Source of the DNA: Variovorax beijingensis
GTDB lineage: Bacteria > Pseudomonadota > Gammaproteobacteria > Burkholderiales > Burkholderiaceae_C
NCBI RefSeq assembly: GCF_003951285.1
Contig: NZ_RXFQ01000012.1
Span: forward strand, 62,001-126,000
Length of the DNA: 64,000 nucleotides
Reading direction: 5' to 3'
Part shown: one piece after another, positions 53,126 to 61,729 of the stretch
Layout of the letters: each line of letters begins with the position of its first letter
Position numbering within the stretch: position 1 is the stretch's first letter
Position numbers and translations under genes: made by a program
Notes under the pieces: model-generated
The model's database searches: none
Seen by the model: the letters and a program-made list of their open reading frames with translations, nothing else
What the model was told of the DNA's origin: nothing

Positions 53126-54874
53126 TCAGTTCAGGGAATTCCAGAGCAACTTGTCCATCTCGCTCAGGGGCCCTGAAGGCAAGTCGGCGCTCAACATTCT
53201 CTTGAGTTCCCCCCGGCCGTACGATGCCGCCGGCATGGCTTCGGTCGGATGGATGTCCTGCAGCGGCTCGCGCCGCACGCCCTGGAAGAGCAGGGCATGC
53301 GCCAGGGAGCAATGAGACCGCAGGCGCCTTGGAAATCCGAACCACCCTTCCTGGGCGGCCTGTGTCTGAAGCGCGAGGGTATTGGCGTAGCAGCGCATGG
53401 AATCGACGGATCCGATGGCGAATTGATCCCCTGCATAGAGGGTCTTCGTGATCATCAGGTTGTTGAAGTAGATCAGGCGCTGCTTGCGGCATTCCTCGGC
53501 CATCTTCATCCAGTCGGGCTTGCTCTCTCCAGGCCGGAAGGCGCGGTCCGGCCGGATCCTGAGCACCAGGTCATAGGCCTCCCCATCCTCTTCCATCAGG
53601 CGGTGCGCCTCCTGGATCTTGTAGAACATCTTGCGCTGGTTGTTGGCGTCGTTCTCGAATTCAGGCCGTTGATGGCTTTCGATCACGACCTTCGCATCGG
53701 TCCCGTAGACCGCCCGGATGTCCGATTCGCTCACGGTCGAGGAAACGGCCAACAGCGAGAAGAAGTTTGGATAGGATTTCTTCAGGGCTTCCATGCCGTA
53801 TAGAAATCCCGCCTGCTTGTAGGCCGCGGCAAATGGCGTGTACTTGAATATCCTGTCGACACCATTGCCCGAGATCGGGTCGGGAAGCCGCCAGCCGGTG
53901 TCCTCCCAGGTGTGCACAAAATATTTGACGCGATGCTCGTGAAGGTGGAGATTTTTCCAGGTCTCGAAAGCCTTGGCGTATCCCCTCAACTGGCCCGAAA
54001 CGCAAACGGCAATATTCAGGTGCCTTCTGGAAACCGTGATCGGGCGCCTGGCGTCGACGCAAAAGGCGCGCGCGATTCTTGCGCTGGACTGCGCCGGCCC
54101 GGCATAGCCGGGGGCGGGCGCCGGGTAAAGATCGTGCACCTGGTTGAGCACGCGGTCATAGACGGCATGGTCCAGCAATGCATAGCCCAGGATCAGGAGG
54201 CGGCATATGGCGGCCTCGTTCAGGCAGCGCACCCCCTTGTCGTCCTGCAGCATCTCCAGGACGAAATTCCTGAAGATCTCTACATTCTTCGGAAGCACGG
54301 TCTGGAAGAACTTGCACAGGACTTCGTGGTTGTACCGCTCGAGGAAATCGATCAGCGTTTCCTTGCCGATGTCTTCCCCGTAAGCGCGAAACCCCTCGAT
54401 CGCCAGCATCAGGGCGGCCTTGTCCCGCGTGTTCTTGAAGGCCTTGTTTTCAATCAGCGGCCTGGCAATGCCCGCGGCACTCGTGTAGGTTGCCCCATGG
54501 TGCCGTTTGAGGCCCGCCAGGTAGGTGGCGAAGCCGAAGGGAGATGCGTCGATCGTTTCCTCCAGCTTTCGCGCAAAGTGACCGATCTGTCCCACGATCA
54601 ACTGCGTGGATGCGATGTCGATCGCTTCGGAGTCCTTCTTCTCGAATGCGTCCTTCCATCGCCCGCCGGATCTCAATTCGAGCGCAGCGTTGGCGTTGCC
54701 CGAGAGGATCAGGCCGTCGTGGTATCTCGAGAGAATGTCTTTCGCGAAGTCATGGCCCTCTTCCAGGGCACGGCGCAAGCGATACAGGCTCAGTTCCAGC
54801 TGGTCCGACTTGCTGAAGGCCTGCAGGTCCGCGTCCATGTCCGCGACGCAGCGCCATTCGTTGAAGCTGTCCAT
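53126..54874 (-). CDS. Putative glycosyltransferase-like protein
   Basis: The protein is 582 residues. The N-terminal 280 residues are helical with no recognised domain. The C-terminal half starts with HLNIAVCVSGQLRGYAKAF (293-297 SGQLR), a motif seen in capsule-cluster glycosyltransferase-like proteins. Further on it has YDLVLRIRPDRAF near 440 and YAGDQFAIGS, typical of such enzymes. There is no signal peptide. It lies between the hydroxylase-like and the HExxH genes in the operon. Confidence 0.6.
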   Translation of the reverse strand: MDSFNEWRCVADMDADLQAFSKSDQLELSLYRLRRALEEGHDFAKDILSRYHDGLILSGNANAALELRSGGRWKDAFEKKDSEAIDIASTQLIVGQIGHFARKLEETIDASPFGFATYLAGLKRHHGATYTSAAGIARPLIENKAFKNTRDKAALMLAIEGFRAYGEDIGKETLIDFLERYNHEVLCKFFQTVLPKNVEIFRNFVLEMLQDDKGVRCLNEAAICRLLILGYALLDHAVYDRVLNQVHDLYPAPAPGYAGPAQSSARIARAFCVDARRPITVSRRHLNIAVCVSGQLRGYAKAFETWKNLHLHEHRVKYFVHTWEDTGWRLPDPISGNGVDRIFKYTPFAAAYKQAGFLYGMEALKKSYPNFFSLLAVSSTVSESDIRAVYGTDAKVVIESHQRPEFENDANNQRKMFYKIQEAHRLMEEDGEAYDLVLRIRPDRAFRPGESKPDWMKMAEECRKQRLIYFNNLMITKTLYAGDQFAIGSVDSMRCYANTLALQTQAAQEGWFGFPRRLRSHCSLAHALLFQGVRREPLQDIHPTEAMPAASYGRGELKRMLSADLPSGPLSEMDKLLWNSLN

Positions 54875-54916
54875 TTCACGCCTCGGCGGCTCGGCGCGTT
54901 CCGGCGGAGGCGCCGG

Positions 54917-55567
54917 TCATGCGGTCCGCTCTGCAGCGGCAGGCGCTTCCTGCAGCACGGGCAGCCGGGGCTCGGCGAGCATCGAGAAATCGGGGCCGGG
55001 GCTCAGGCCCATCAACAGATGGACGCGATTCGATGGCTCGTTGCTGCGATTGACCGCGCGATGGCTCAGGTCCACCCGCACCAGCCATGCAGAACCGTCT
55101 GCAGGCAGGTGCACGCTCTCGATGCTGCCATCGGCACGCTGCCATTCGAAGAAGCAATTGGGATTGGTGATGATCGGAATGTGCAGCCGCCATGTCTCCC
55201 TGAGCGCATCGGTGTGCAGCGGCATCTCTTCGCCTTCGCTCTCGAGCTGCATGATGCGGGCGCGAAAGTGCTCGATGCCGCGATGATGCAGGCCCTCCAT
55301 GACCTCGGCGAGGTAGCCCGTGCACACCTCGGTGGGCGTGACTCCCCGGCTGGGAGCGGCGGCCTGCGTCGGGGCGATGCGCCGGATGCCGTCCGCCAAG
55401 GTGCCGTCGCGGCTGGTGACGGCCCAGCCGATGTAGTCGACCCGGTTGTCTCGGTAGGGCACGGCCGGCTGCTGCTTGACGTGGTCCAGGAAGTGGGCGC
55501 GAAGCTTTTCCGGATCGACCTTGAAATCAGCCAATCTCGCGAACATGACGTCTTTCGAGCGCTTCAT
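54917..55567 (-). CDS. Aspartyl/asparaginyl beta-hydroxylase-like oxygenase
   Basis: The protein is 216 residues from ATG 55567. It has the iron(II)/2-oxoglutarate oxygenase pattern of the aspartyl/asparaginyl hydroxylase family: MPLHTDALRETWRLHIPII (first His) and VDLSHRAVNRSNEPSNRVHL (second His plus Arg for 2-oxoglutarate). It is first in the operon. It may hydroxylate a protein side chain or a small pathway intermediate. The substrate is unknown. Confidence 0.75.
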   Translation of the reverse strand: MKRSKDVMFARLADFKVDPEKLRAHFLDHVKQQPAVPYRDNRVDYIGWAVTSRDGTLADGIRRIAPTQAAAPSRGVTPTEVCTGYLAEVMEGLHHRGIEHFRARIMQLESEGEEMPLHTDALRETWRLHIPIITNPNCFFEWQRADGSIESVHLPADGSAWLVRVDLSHRAVNRSNEPSNRVHLLMGLSPGPDFSMLAEPRLPVLQEAPAAAERTA

Positions 55568-55770
55568 GGTGTCTTCTCGTCCTTCCATGCCCGAGCAAAA
55601 AAGCCATCTTCTTTGCCGATTTATACAATTGATACACATACTAGCACCGGCTGCGAAAGGCGCGCATGCCGGAAATCACGGAACCGCGAGCCGGGTCCAG
55701 GCCCTTCGCTTCCTCTCGCCGTTCGGTTCGTCAGGTTCAGAATAGGCGGGGTTCCACCCTCACGACACCC

Positions 55771-56679
55771 ATGAGAGCCATCCCGCCCCTCGCGGCCCTT
55801 GTCCTGGCCACCTTCTTTGCCGTGGCGCCCCAGGCCTACGGCCAGGCCGCCCAGAGCCCGCCGCCCTACGCCGGCCCGCTGTTCGACACGCACCTGCACT
55901 ACAACCAGGAAGCCTGGGACGGCAACACCGGGCCCTATCCGCCCGCCGAGGCACTCGCGCGAATGCAGCGCAACAACGTGAAGGCCATCATTGCCAACTC
56001 GCGTCCCAACGCCGGCACGCAAACCCTGGCGGCTGCGCGCGAGACCCGCGCCGCGGGCGTGACCGTGGTGCCTTTCGTGCGGCTGTACCGCAACCGCGAC
56101 GACTACAGCAACTGGTTCCGTGACGAGACGATCCACGACATGGTGCAGGCCGAGCTGGCGCGCGGCACCGCGAGCGGGCCCTACCGCGGGCTCGGCGAGT
56201 TCCATCTGTACGAGAGCGCCCATGCCAACGGCCCGGTGGCCAGGAAGCTGATCGCGCTGGCGGAGCGGCAGAAGCTCGCGGTGCTCGCGCATGTCGACGA
56301 CGTGGCGATCGATCTCCTGATGGCCAACGCGCCGTCGAAGGGCCGGGACCTTCGGCTGATCTGGGCCCACACGGGCATCGGCGGCGCGCCCATCGAGCGG
56401 GTGCAGGCCTTGCTGGAGCGCTACCCGCTGCTGATGGGCGAACTCTCTTACCGGCCGGGGCTGACCTGCGAGGGCGGCAGGCTCTGTCCCGAGTGGCGTG
56501 CGTTGATCCTCAAGTACCCCGAGCGCTTCATGATCGGCTCCGACACCTGGGTGAACCAGCGCTGGAGCGCCTACGACGAGATCATGCGCGGCTACCGCAC
56601 CTGGCTCGGCGACCTGCCGCCCGACGCGGCGCGGCGCATCGCCTGGGGCAACGCGGCCGCGCTGTTTGACGTGCGCTGA
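55771..56679 (+). CDS. Exported amidohydrolase-2 family protein
   Basis: This 302-residue protein has a signal peptide (PLAALVLATFFAVAPQAYGQ) and then LFDTHLHYNQEAW with the metal-binding His-x-His pair. A later LIWAHTGIGG and an MIGSDTW segment complete the TIM-barrel metal site. It hydrolyses or decarboxylates an unknown substrate in the periplasm. It converges with the FUSC gene 13 bp away. Confidence 0.8.
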   Translation: MRAIPPLAALVLATFFAVAPQAYGQAAQSPPPYAGPLFDTHLHYNQEAWDGNTGPYPPAEALARMQRNNVKAIIANSRPNAGTQTLAAARETRAAGVTVVPFVRLYRNRDDYSNWFRDETIHDMVQAELARGTASGPYRGLGEFHLYESAHANGPVARKLIALAERQKLAVLAHVDDVAIDLLMANAPSKGRDLRLIWAHTGIGGAPIERVQALLERYPLLMGELSYRPGLTCEGGRLCPEWRALILKYPERFMIGSDTWVNQRWSAYDEIMRGYRTWLGDLPPDAARRIAWGNAAALFDVR

Positions 56680-56692
56680 GCGGTTCGGCCGC

Positions 56693-58906
56693 TCAGTTGC
56701 CGGCGGTGCCTTCGGGCTGCGGCTGCAGCCATCGCCCGGCCTGTTCGCGCAGCGCCTCGATCTGCTGGCGGACCAGCGCAAGCTCGTTGCGTAACAGTCG
56801 CGCGGCGTGGTCGCCGGCATCGCTCCCCTGGGGCAGTGCTTCCGGCAGCGCAAGATCTACCGGCTCGGCTACGGCTTCCGGCAAACCGCCTTCCACGTAC
56901 GACGCCAGCGCATCCAGCGCCGCCGCGGCGCCCTCGGCTTCCGCGCGCAGCGCTTCCAACTGCTGCGGCGCATGCAGCGCCACGCGATGCGCGCCGAGCG
57001 CCGAGAGGTAGCTCAGCAGCGTGTGCGACTGGATCAGGAAGCGCAGCGCCGTGCCCGCGCGCGGCCGCGCGAAGCCGGGTTCGCGGAACATCTCGAACAC
57101 GGCGGTGGACAGCGTCGCATCGGCGTTGTGGGCGTTGCGCCTCGCGAGCCGGTAGGCCAGGTCGTCGCGCGCGCCCGAGCGGTACTGGCCCGCGATCTGC
57201 CGCAGGTAGTGTGCGTGGTTGCGCATCGCTGCTGCCGCCAGGTCGCTGAAACGCCGCGCCTGCCAGTGCGGCAGCACCAGCACCATCGCGAGCGCGGCAA
57301 TCAGGCTGCCGATGGCGGTGTCGATCAGGCGCGGCACCATCAGCGCGTCGCTGTCGCCCACCTGGTTGAAGCACATCAGCACCAGCACCGTGACGGCCGC
57401 GGTCGCCAGCAGGTAGCGGGTCGCGCGCGTGGCGAAGAAGAAAACGCCTGCGGCCACCGCCAGCAGCGACTGCGCCCAGGGCTGGGGAAAAAGCACCAGC
57501 AGCGCCCAGCCGGCCACCACGCCGACCGCCGTGCCCGCGATGCGCTGGCCGACGCGCGACACCGTGTCGCCCCAGGCCTGCTGGCAGACGAACAGCGTGG
57601 TCAGCAGGATCCAGTAGCCGCGCACCGGATGGATCAGCAGCATCACGCCATAGCCGGCCACCAGCGCGGCCGCCAGCCGCAGCGCATGGCGGAACAGCGC
57701 CGAGCGCGGCGTGAACTGGCCCCGCACGCGCTCCACCATCTCGCGCGCTGAACGCGGCGAGCGGTCGAACAGGCCCATGTCGGCGCGCCCGGCGCGGGCC
57801 GAGGGCTCGGTGGCGCCGGCGAGCTGCCGCTCGAGCTGCGCCAGGTTCCACGCCATGGCCTCGACGGACGCGAGCAGTGCCGCCCGGCGCGGTTCGCGCT
57901 GCTGTGCGCGCTCGTGATCGATGGCGCTGCGCAGCTCCGCGAGCGCGTGGCCGGTGGCCGGATCGGCGGCAAAGGGTTCGCGCCGCTCGATGGACAGGGC
58001 GAGCCGCCGGCAGGCCTCGCCCTGCAGGGTCAGCACACGCTGGCAGCGGTAGAGCAGGTCGCTGTGGAAGAAGGCATCGGCCAGCGCGTTGTAGTCGTCG
58101 TGCGAGGAGGTCGCGCGCTCGTGCACGTCCTGCGCTATCAGGTAGAGGCCGCGGTAGCGCACGATGCGGCCGGTGGGCGCGCGCGTGCTGCCGATGCGCC
58201 GGAAGATGCCTTCCTTGGCGGCGTTGAGCCCGGCCACCACCTGCGTGTTGAGCTGCGCGAGCGACAGCCGCTTGCGCTCCATGTCGATGCCGCGCAGCGG
58301 CTCGAAGAGCGAGGCCTTGAAACACACGTAGTCGCCCAGCACGCGGAACAGCCCCGCCAGCTGCGCCTGCACCGGCTGGGCCGGGAAGAGCGTGCACCAC
58401 GCCACCGAGAACACGCCATACCAGGCCGCGCCCGCCAGCAGCAGCAAGGCCTCGTGGAGCCGGCCGGCGCCGCCCGGTGCGGCCGCGCTGCCGTCGATGC
58501 CCAGCATGGCGTAGACCGCCAGAATGAGCGTGGCGAAGCCGACGGCCTTGTAGCGCGGCTCGATCGCACCCAGCATCGTCAGCGAGAACGCGGCCAGCGC
58601 CAGCCCCGGGACGAAGAGCACGGGGTGGTCGATCCACGACACGACCGCGAAGGCCGCCGCCGCGAAGCACAGCAGCGTGACGGCCTGCGCGCGCAGCCGG
58701 CCCGGGCCGCTGTCGTCGGTCTCGGCCAGTGCGCTTGCAATGGCACCCAGGAACAGCGGCGTCATGGCTTCGGCATGCCCGTAGAGGCTGCCGATGGCCA
58801 TCAGGCTGCCGAGCGTGAGCAACACTCGCAGCGGCTGGGCGCGGCCCGCCATCCAGCGAAGGCGCCGGTGGAAAAGATCGAGGGAGAAAAGAAAAGGCAT
58901 TGCCAT
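56693..58906 (-). CDS. FUSC/YccS-family membrane protein
   Basis: The protein is 737 residues, starting at 58906 (an ATG two codons later is also possible). It has two sets of membrane segments (about residues 25-170 and 395-530) separated by soluble domains, as in YccS/FUSC proteins linked to aromatic acid efflux. The second set has VRGYWILLTTLFVCQQAW. It is in an operon with a MarR regulator 56 bp upstream, a frequent pairing for drug or aromatic acid efflux. Confidence 0.88.
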   Translation of the reverse strand: MAMPFLFSLDLFHRRLRWMAGRAQPLRVLLTLGSLMAIGSLYGHAEAMTPLFLGAIASALAETDDSGPGRLRAQAVTLLCFAAAAFAVVSWIDHPVLFVPGLALAAFSLTMLGAIEPRYKAVGFATLILAVYAMLGIDGSAAAPGGAGRLHEALLLLAGAAWYGVFSVAWCTLFPAQPVQAQLAGLFRVLGDYVCFKASLFEPLRGIDMERKRLSLAQLNTQVVAGLNAAKEGIFRRIGSTRAPTGRIVRYRGLYLIAQDVHERATSSHDDYNALADAFFHSDLLYRCQRVLTLQGEACRRLALSIERREPFAADPATGHALAELRSAIDHERAQQREPRRAALLASVEAMAWNLAQLERQLAGATEPSARAGRADMGLFDRSPRSAREMVERVRGQFTPRSALFRHALRLAAALVAGYGVMLLIHPVRGYWILLTTLFVCQQAWGDTVSRVGQRIAGTAVGVVAGWALLVLFPQPWAQSLLAVAAGVFFFATRATRYLLATAAVTVLVLMCFNQVGDSDALMVPRLIDTAIGSLIAALAMVLVLPHWQARRFSDLAAAAMRNHAHYLRQIAGQYRSGARDDLAYRLARRNAHNADATLSTAVFEMFREPGFARPRAGTALRFLIQSHTLLSYLSALGAHRVALHAPQQLEALRAEAEGAAAALDALASYVEGGLPEAVAEPVDLALPEALPQGSDAGDHAARLLRNELALVRQQIEALREQAGRWLQPQPEGTAGN

Positions 58907-58962
58907 CGTTGTGCACGATGCGTGCCAGCGCGCGGCCTGTGCTGCGGCCGCGTCCGCGGGAT

Positions 58963-59523
58963 TCAGCCCGCCTCGGGCCAGCGGTGGCGCGTGCCGCCCG
59001 CGCGCCGGTCGGCCTTCTCCGCCACCACGCCCTGTGCGCTCAGCGCGCCGGCGCGCTGTTCGAGGTGCTGCAGGCACTGCAGGAACACGTCGAGCTGCGC
59101 AGGCGCGATGCCCGCGAGCAGATCGGTGTTGAGCGCCGCGATGCGCGGGAACACCCGCTCGAAGAGCTCACGGCCCGAGGGGCTCAGGCGGACATGCACG
59201 CTGCGGCGGTCTTCCTCGTCCTGCCGGCGCGAGACCAGCTTCTTCTCGACCAGGCTGCGCAGGCCGCGCGAGGTGCGCACGCGGTCCAGCTGCAGGTGCG
59301 AGGCCAGCGCCGAGGATGTCATCTCGCCGTGCCGCGCGAGCGTGCCGATCATTCCCCACTCGCGCCGCGTGATGCCGAAGCCGCCCTCGACCAGGCGCGT
59401 GGCCATGCCGCTGGCGGTGCGCACCGCGCGCGAAAGCCGGTACAGCAGCAGCTCGTCCAGGGAGCGGGGCGCGCACAGGGCGCTGGCGTCGGGGAAGGCT
59501 TGCATGCCTTGCGTGTCGTGCAT
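58963..59523 (-). CDS. MarR-family transcriptional regulator
   Basis: This 186-residue protein has the winged-helix core (FGITRREWGMIGTLARHGEMTSSALASHLQLDRVRTSRGL, about 48-88) and the wing EKKLVSRRQDEEDRRSVHVRL. It is the first gene of the operon with the FUSC protein. A phenolic or aromatic acid effector is common for this family but is only an inference here. Confidence 0.9.
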   Translation of the reverse strand: MHDTQGMQAFPDASALCAPRSLDELLLYRLSRAVRTASGMATRLVEGGFGITRREWGMIGTLARHGEMTSSALASHLQLDRVRTSRGLRSLVEKKLVSRRQDEEDRRSVHVRLSPSGRELFERVFPRIAALNTDLLAGIAPAQLDVFLQCLQHLEQRAGALSAQGVVAEKADRRAGGTRHRWPEAG

Positions 59524-59590
59524 CAGGTCGGGTCCGTCAAGGCGGTGTCGTTCGCGCGCCTCGCGCGGAAATGATGGATTAGATCAACTG

Positions 59591-59620
59591 TTTGTTGCGT
59601 GCGTATAACCATGTAACAAA
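59591..59620. promoter_or_regulatory. Inverted repeat between the MarR and TctC genes
   Basis: TTTGTT (59591-59596) and AACAAA (59615-59620) are complementary and lie 68 bp before the MarR gene in an AT-richer segment. They may form an operator for the MarR protein in this divergent region. Confidence 0.35.
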
Positions 59621-59710
59621 TGACACGGGAAGAAACGAATGTGGGCCGGCGATTGTCGCCGTGAAGTCCTGCGCGCGCCCGGTCGCCACCACTGCAAGCA
59701 GGAAGATCCG

Positions 59711-60694
59711 ATGACCGCATTCCTTTCCCGGCGCAAGCTCACGGCATGGTGCCTGGCGCTCGCCGCCGGTGCCGCCGCTCCCCTGGCCCACGCCCAGGCG
59801 CCCGCGCTCGATGGCGCGCTCACGCTCGTGGTCGGCTACACCGCCGGCGGCAGCACCGACCGCATCGCGCGCATGGTCGCCGAGCGGCTGGGCCCGAAGC
59901 TCGGCGTGGCCGTCACGGTGGAGAACCGCCCCGGCGAAGGCGGCCGGCTCGCGGCCAAGGAGGTCAAGCGCGCGCCCGCGGCGCAGAACGTGCTGATGCT
60001 CGGCAACCCCGCGGTGATGGTGGTGGCGCCGCTCGTCTTCAAGGACGCGGGCTACGACGCCGAGAAAGACTTCGTGCCGGTGTCGCAGGTCAGCAGCTAC
60101 GACTTCGCGCTGGCCGTGGGCAACAAGCTGCAGCTCGACCGCGCGATGTTCCTGGTCGGCCGGCTCTGGGCGCATCCGGAAGAGGCCGTCTTCGGCGTAC
60201 CGGCCACCGGCAGCCTGCCGCACTTCTTCGGCCTGATGGTGGGCGACGCGCTGAGCGTGCAGCCGCAGATCAAGGGCTACGGCGGCTCGGCGCCGCTGTC
60301 GGCCGACCTGAGCGGCGGCAGCCTGCCGATCGCCATCGACACCCTCGACTCGCTCTACGGCCAGCACGTGGCCGGCAAGATCCGCATCCTGGCCGTGTCT
60401 GGCAAGAAGCGCGCGAGCTTCGCGCCGACCATCCCCACCTTCCGCGAGGCCGGCATGAAGATCGATGCCGACGGCTGGAACACCTTCTTCGCTCCCGCCT
60501 CGATGCCCCCGGCCAAGGTGCAGCTGCTGTCCACCAAGATCCGCGAGGTCATGCAGGACCCGGCGCTGCAGAAGGCCGCCAACGCCGCCTACATCACGCC
60601 CATCGTGAGCACGCAGGCCGAGACCGTGCAGATGCTCAAGGCCTTCCGCCAGCAGTGGGAGCCGGTGGTGCGGCGCTCGGGCTTCCAGCCCTGA
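59711..60694 (+). CDS. TctC-family binding protein
   Basis: This 327-residue protein has a signal peptide (WCLALAAGAAAPLAHAQ) and the TctC opening LTLVVGYTAGGSTDRIARMVAERLG, then VENRPGEGGRLAA. It is a periplasmic organic-acid binding protein without adjacent TctA/TctB partners. AGGA lies ten bases before the start. It converges with another TctC gene. Confidence 0.88.
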   Translation: MTAFLSRRKLTAWCLALAAGAAAPLAHAQAPALDGALTLVVGYTAGGSTDRIARMVAERLGPKLGVAVTVENRPGEGGRLAAKEVKRAPAAQNVLMLGNPAVMVVAPLVFKDAGYDAEKDFVPVSQVSSYDFALAVGNKLQLDRAMFLVGRLWAHPEEAVFGVPATGSLPHFFGLMVGDALSVQPQIKGYGGSAPLSADLSGGSLPIAIDTLDSLYGQHVAGKIRILAVSGKKRASFAPTIPTFREAGMKIDADGWNTFFAPASMPPAKVQLLSTKIREVMQDPALQKAANAAYITPIVSTQAETVQMLKAFRQQWEPVVRRSGFQP

Positions 60695-60724
60695 GCGGTT
60701 CACCGGCCCGCTGCCCTCGTCGCA

Positions 60725-61702
60725 TCAGTCGGCGTATTCGCCGGCGTCCTTGATCACCTTCGACCACCGCGCCTTTTCGGCTTCAAGGTATTTCCTGTGG
60801 CCGGCAGGGTCGAGTCGGTCGTCACTGACAACCGTGAGGCCGAGCGCCTCCTCCCGCTTGATCAGATCAGGATCTTTCAACGCGGTGCGCAGTGCGGCGT
60901 TGAGCTTGGCGAGCACTGCGGGAGGCGTGCCGCGCGGTGCGTACAAGCCGTGCCAGACTTGGACGTTGAAGTCTTTCAGTCCGGCTTCAGACAGGGTCGG
61001 CGTGTCCTTCAGCGCCGCGAGTGGTAGCCGCTGCAAGCTGGTGATGCCGTAGACCTTGACCTTCTTGCCCTCGATCTGCGGCACCGCGTTGGTCGCCTGT
61101 TCGCACATCACATCGACCTGGCCGGCAATGAGGTCCGTCATCGCCGGCGCGGTCCCTTTGTAGGGCACGGGCGTCATGCTCGTCTTCAGCGCGCTTTGGA
61201 GCATCAGGCCGCACAGGTGCGATGCGGAGCCGATCCCCGCGTTGGCGAGGTTCACCTTGCCGCCATTCGACGCGATCCACTGGCGCAACTCGGCGAAGTT
61301 GCCGGCGGCGAGGCTCGGCTTGCCTATCAGCACCGAGGGCGCTTCGTTGACAAGACCCAGGGTTTCGAAATCCTCCGGCACCCTGTAGCTGAGCTTGCGG
61401 TACAGGGCCGGTGCGGTGGCCATGCCGATGTGATGCACCAGCAGCGTGTAGCCGTCCGGCGCGGCACGGGCAACCTTGGCCGAGCCGATCGTGCCGCCCG
61501 CGCCGGCGGCGTTGTCGACGACGACGGTCTGGCCGAGCGGCTTGCGAAGCGCCTCGGCCAGGTCCCGGGCGATCTTGTCGCTCGGGCCTCCGGCGGCAAA
61601 AGGCACGACCAGCGTGACGGGCTTGTCGGGAAACTCTGCGTACGCCAACGAAGCGAATCCGAGCACGGCGAGGCTGGCGCCGCTGCGCCAAAGATGGATC
61701 AT
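60725..61702 (-). CDS. TctC-family binding protein in the D-tartrate operon
   Basis: This 325-residue protein has a short signal peptide (ASLAVLGFASLAYA) and the family motifs VTLVVPFAAGGPSDKIARDLA and VDNAAGAGGTIG, plus VPYKGTAPAMTDLIAGQV. It lies 27 bp after the tartrate dehydratase gene in the same direction, so D-tartrate or a related acid is a likely ligand. Confidence 0.9.
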   Translation of the reverse strand: MIHLWRSGASLAVLGFASLAYAEFPDKPVTLVVPFAAGGPSDKIARDLAEALRKPLGQTVVVDNAAGAGGTIGSAKVARAAPDGYTLLVHHIGMATAPALYRKLSYRVPEDFETLGLVNEAPSVLIGKPSLAAGNFAELRQWIASNGGKVNLANAGIGSASHLCGLMLQSALKTSMTPVPYKGTAPAMTDLIAGQVDVMCEQATNAVPQIEGKKVKVYGITSLQRLPLAALKDTPTLSEAGLKDFNVQVWHGLYAPRGTPPAVLAKLNAALRTALKDPDLIKREEALGLTVVSDDRLDPAGHRKYLEAEKARWSKVIKDAGEYAD

Positions 61703-61729
61703 GGTCTTGTCTCCTTGGGTTTTCGGGCG

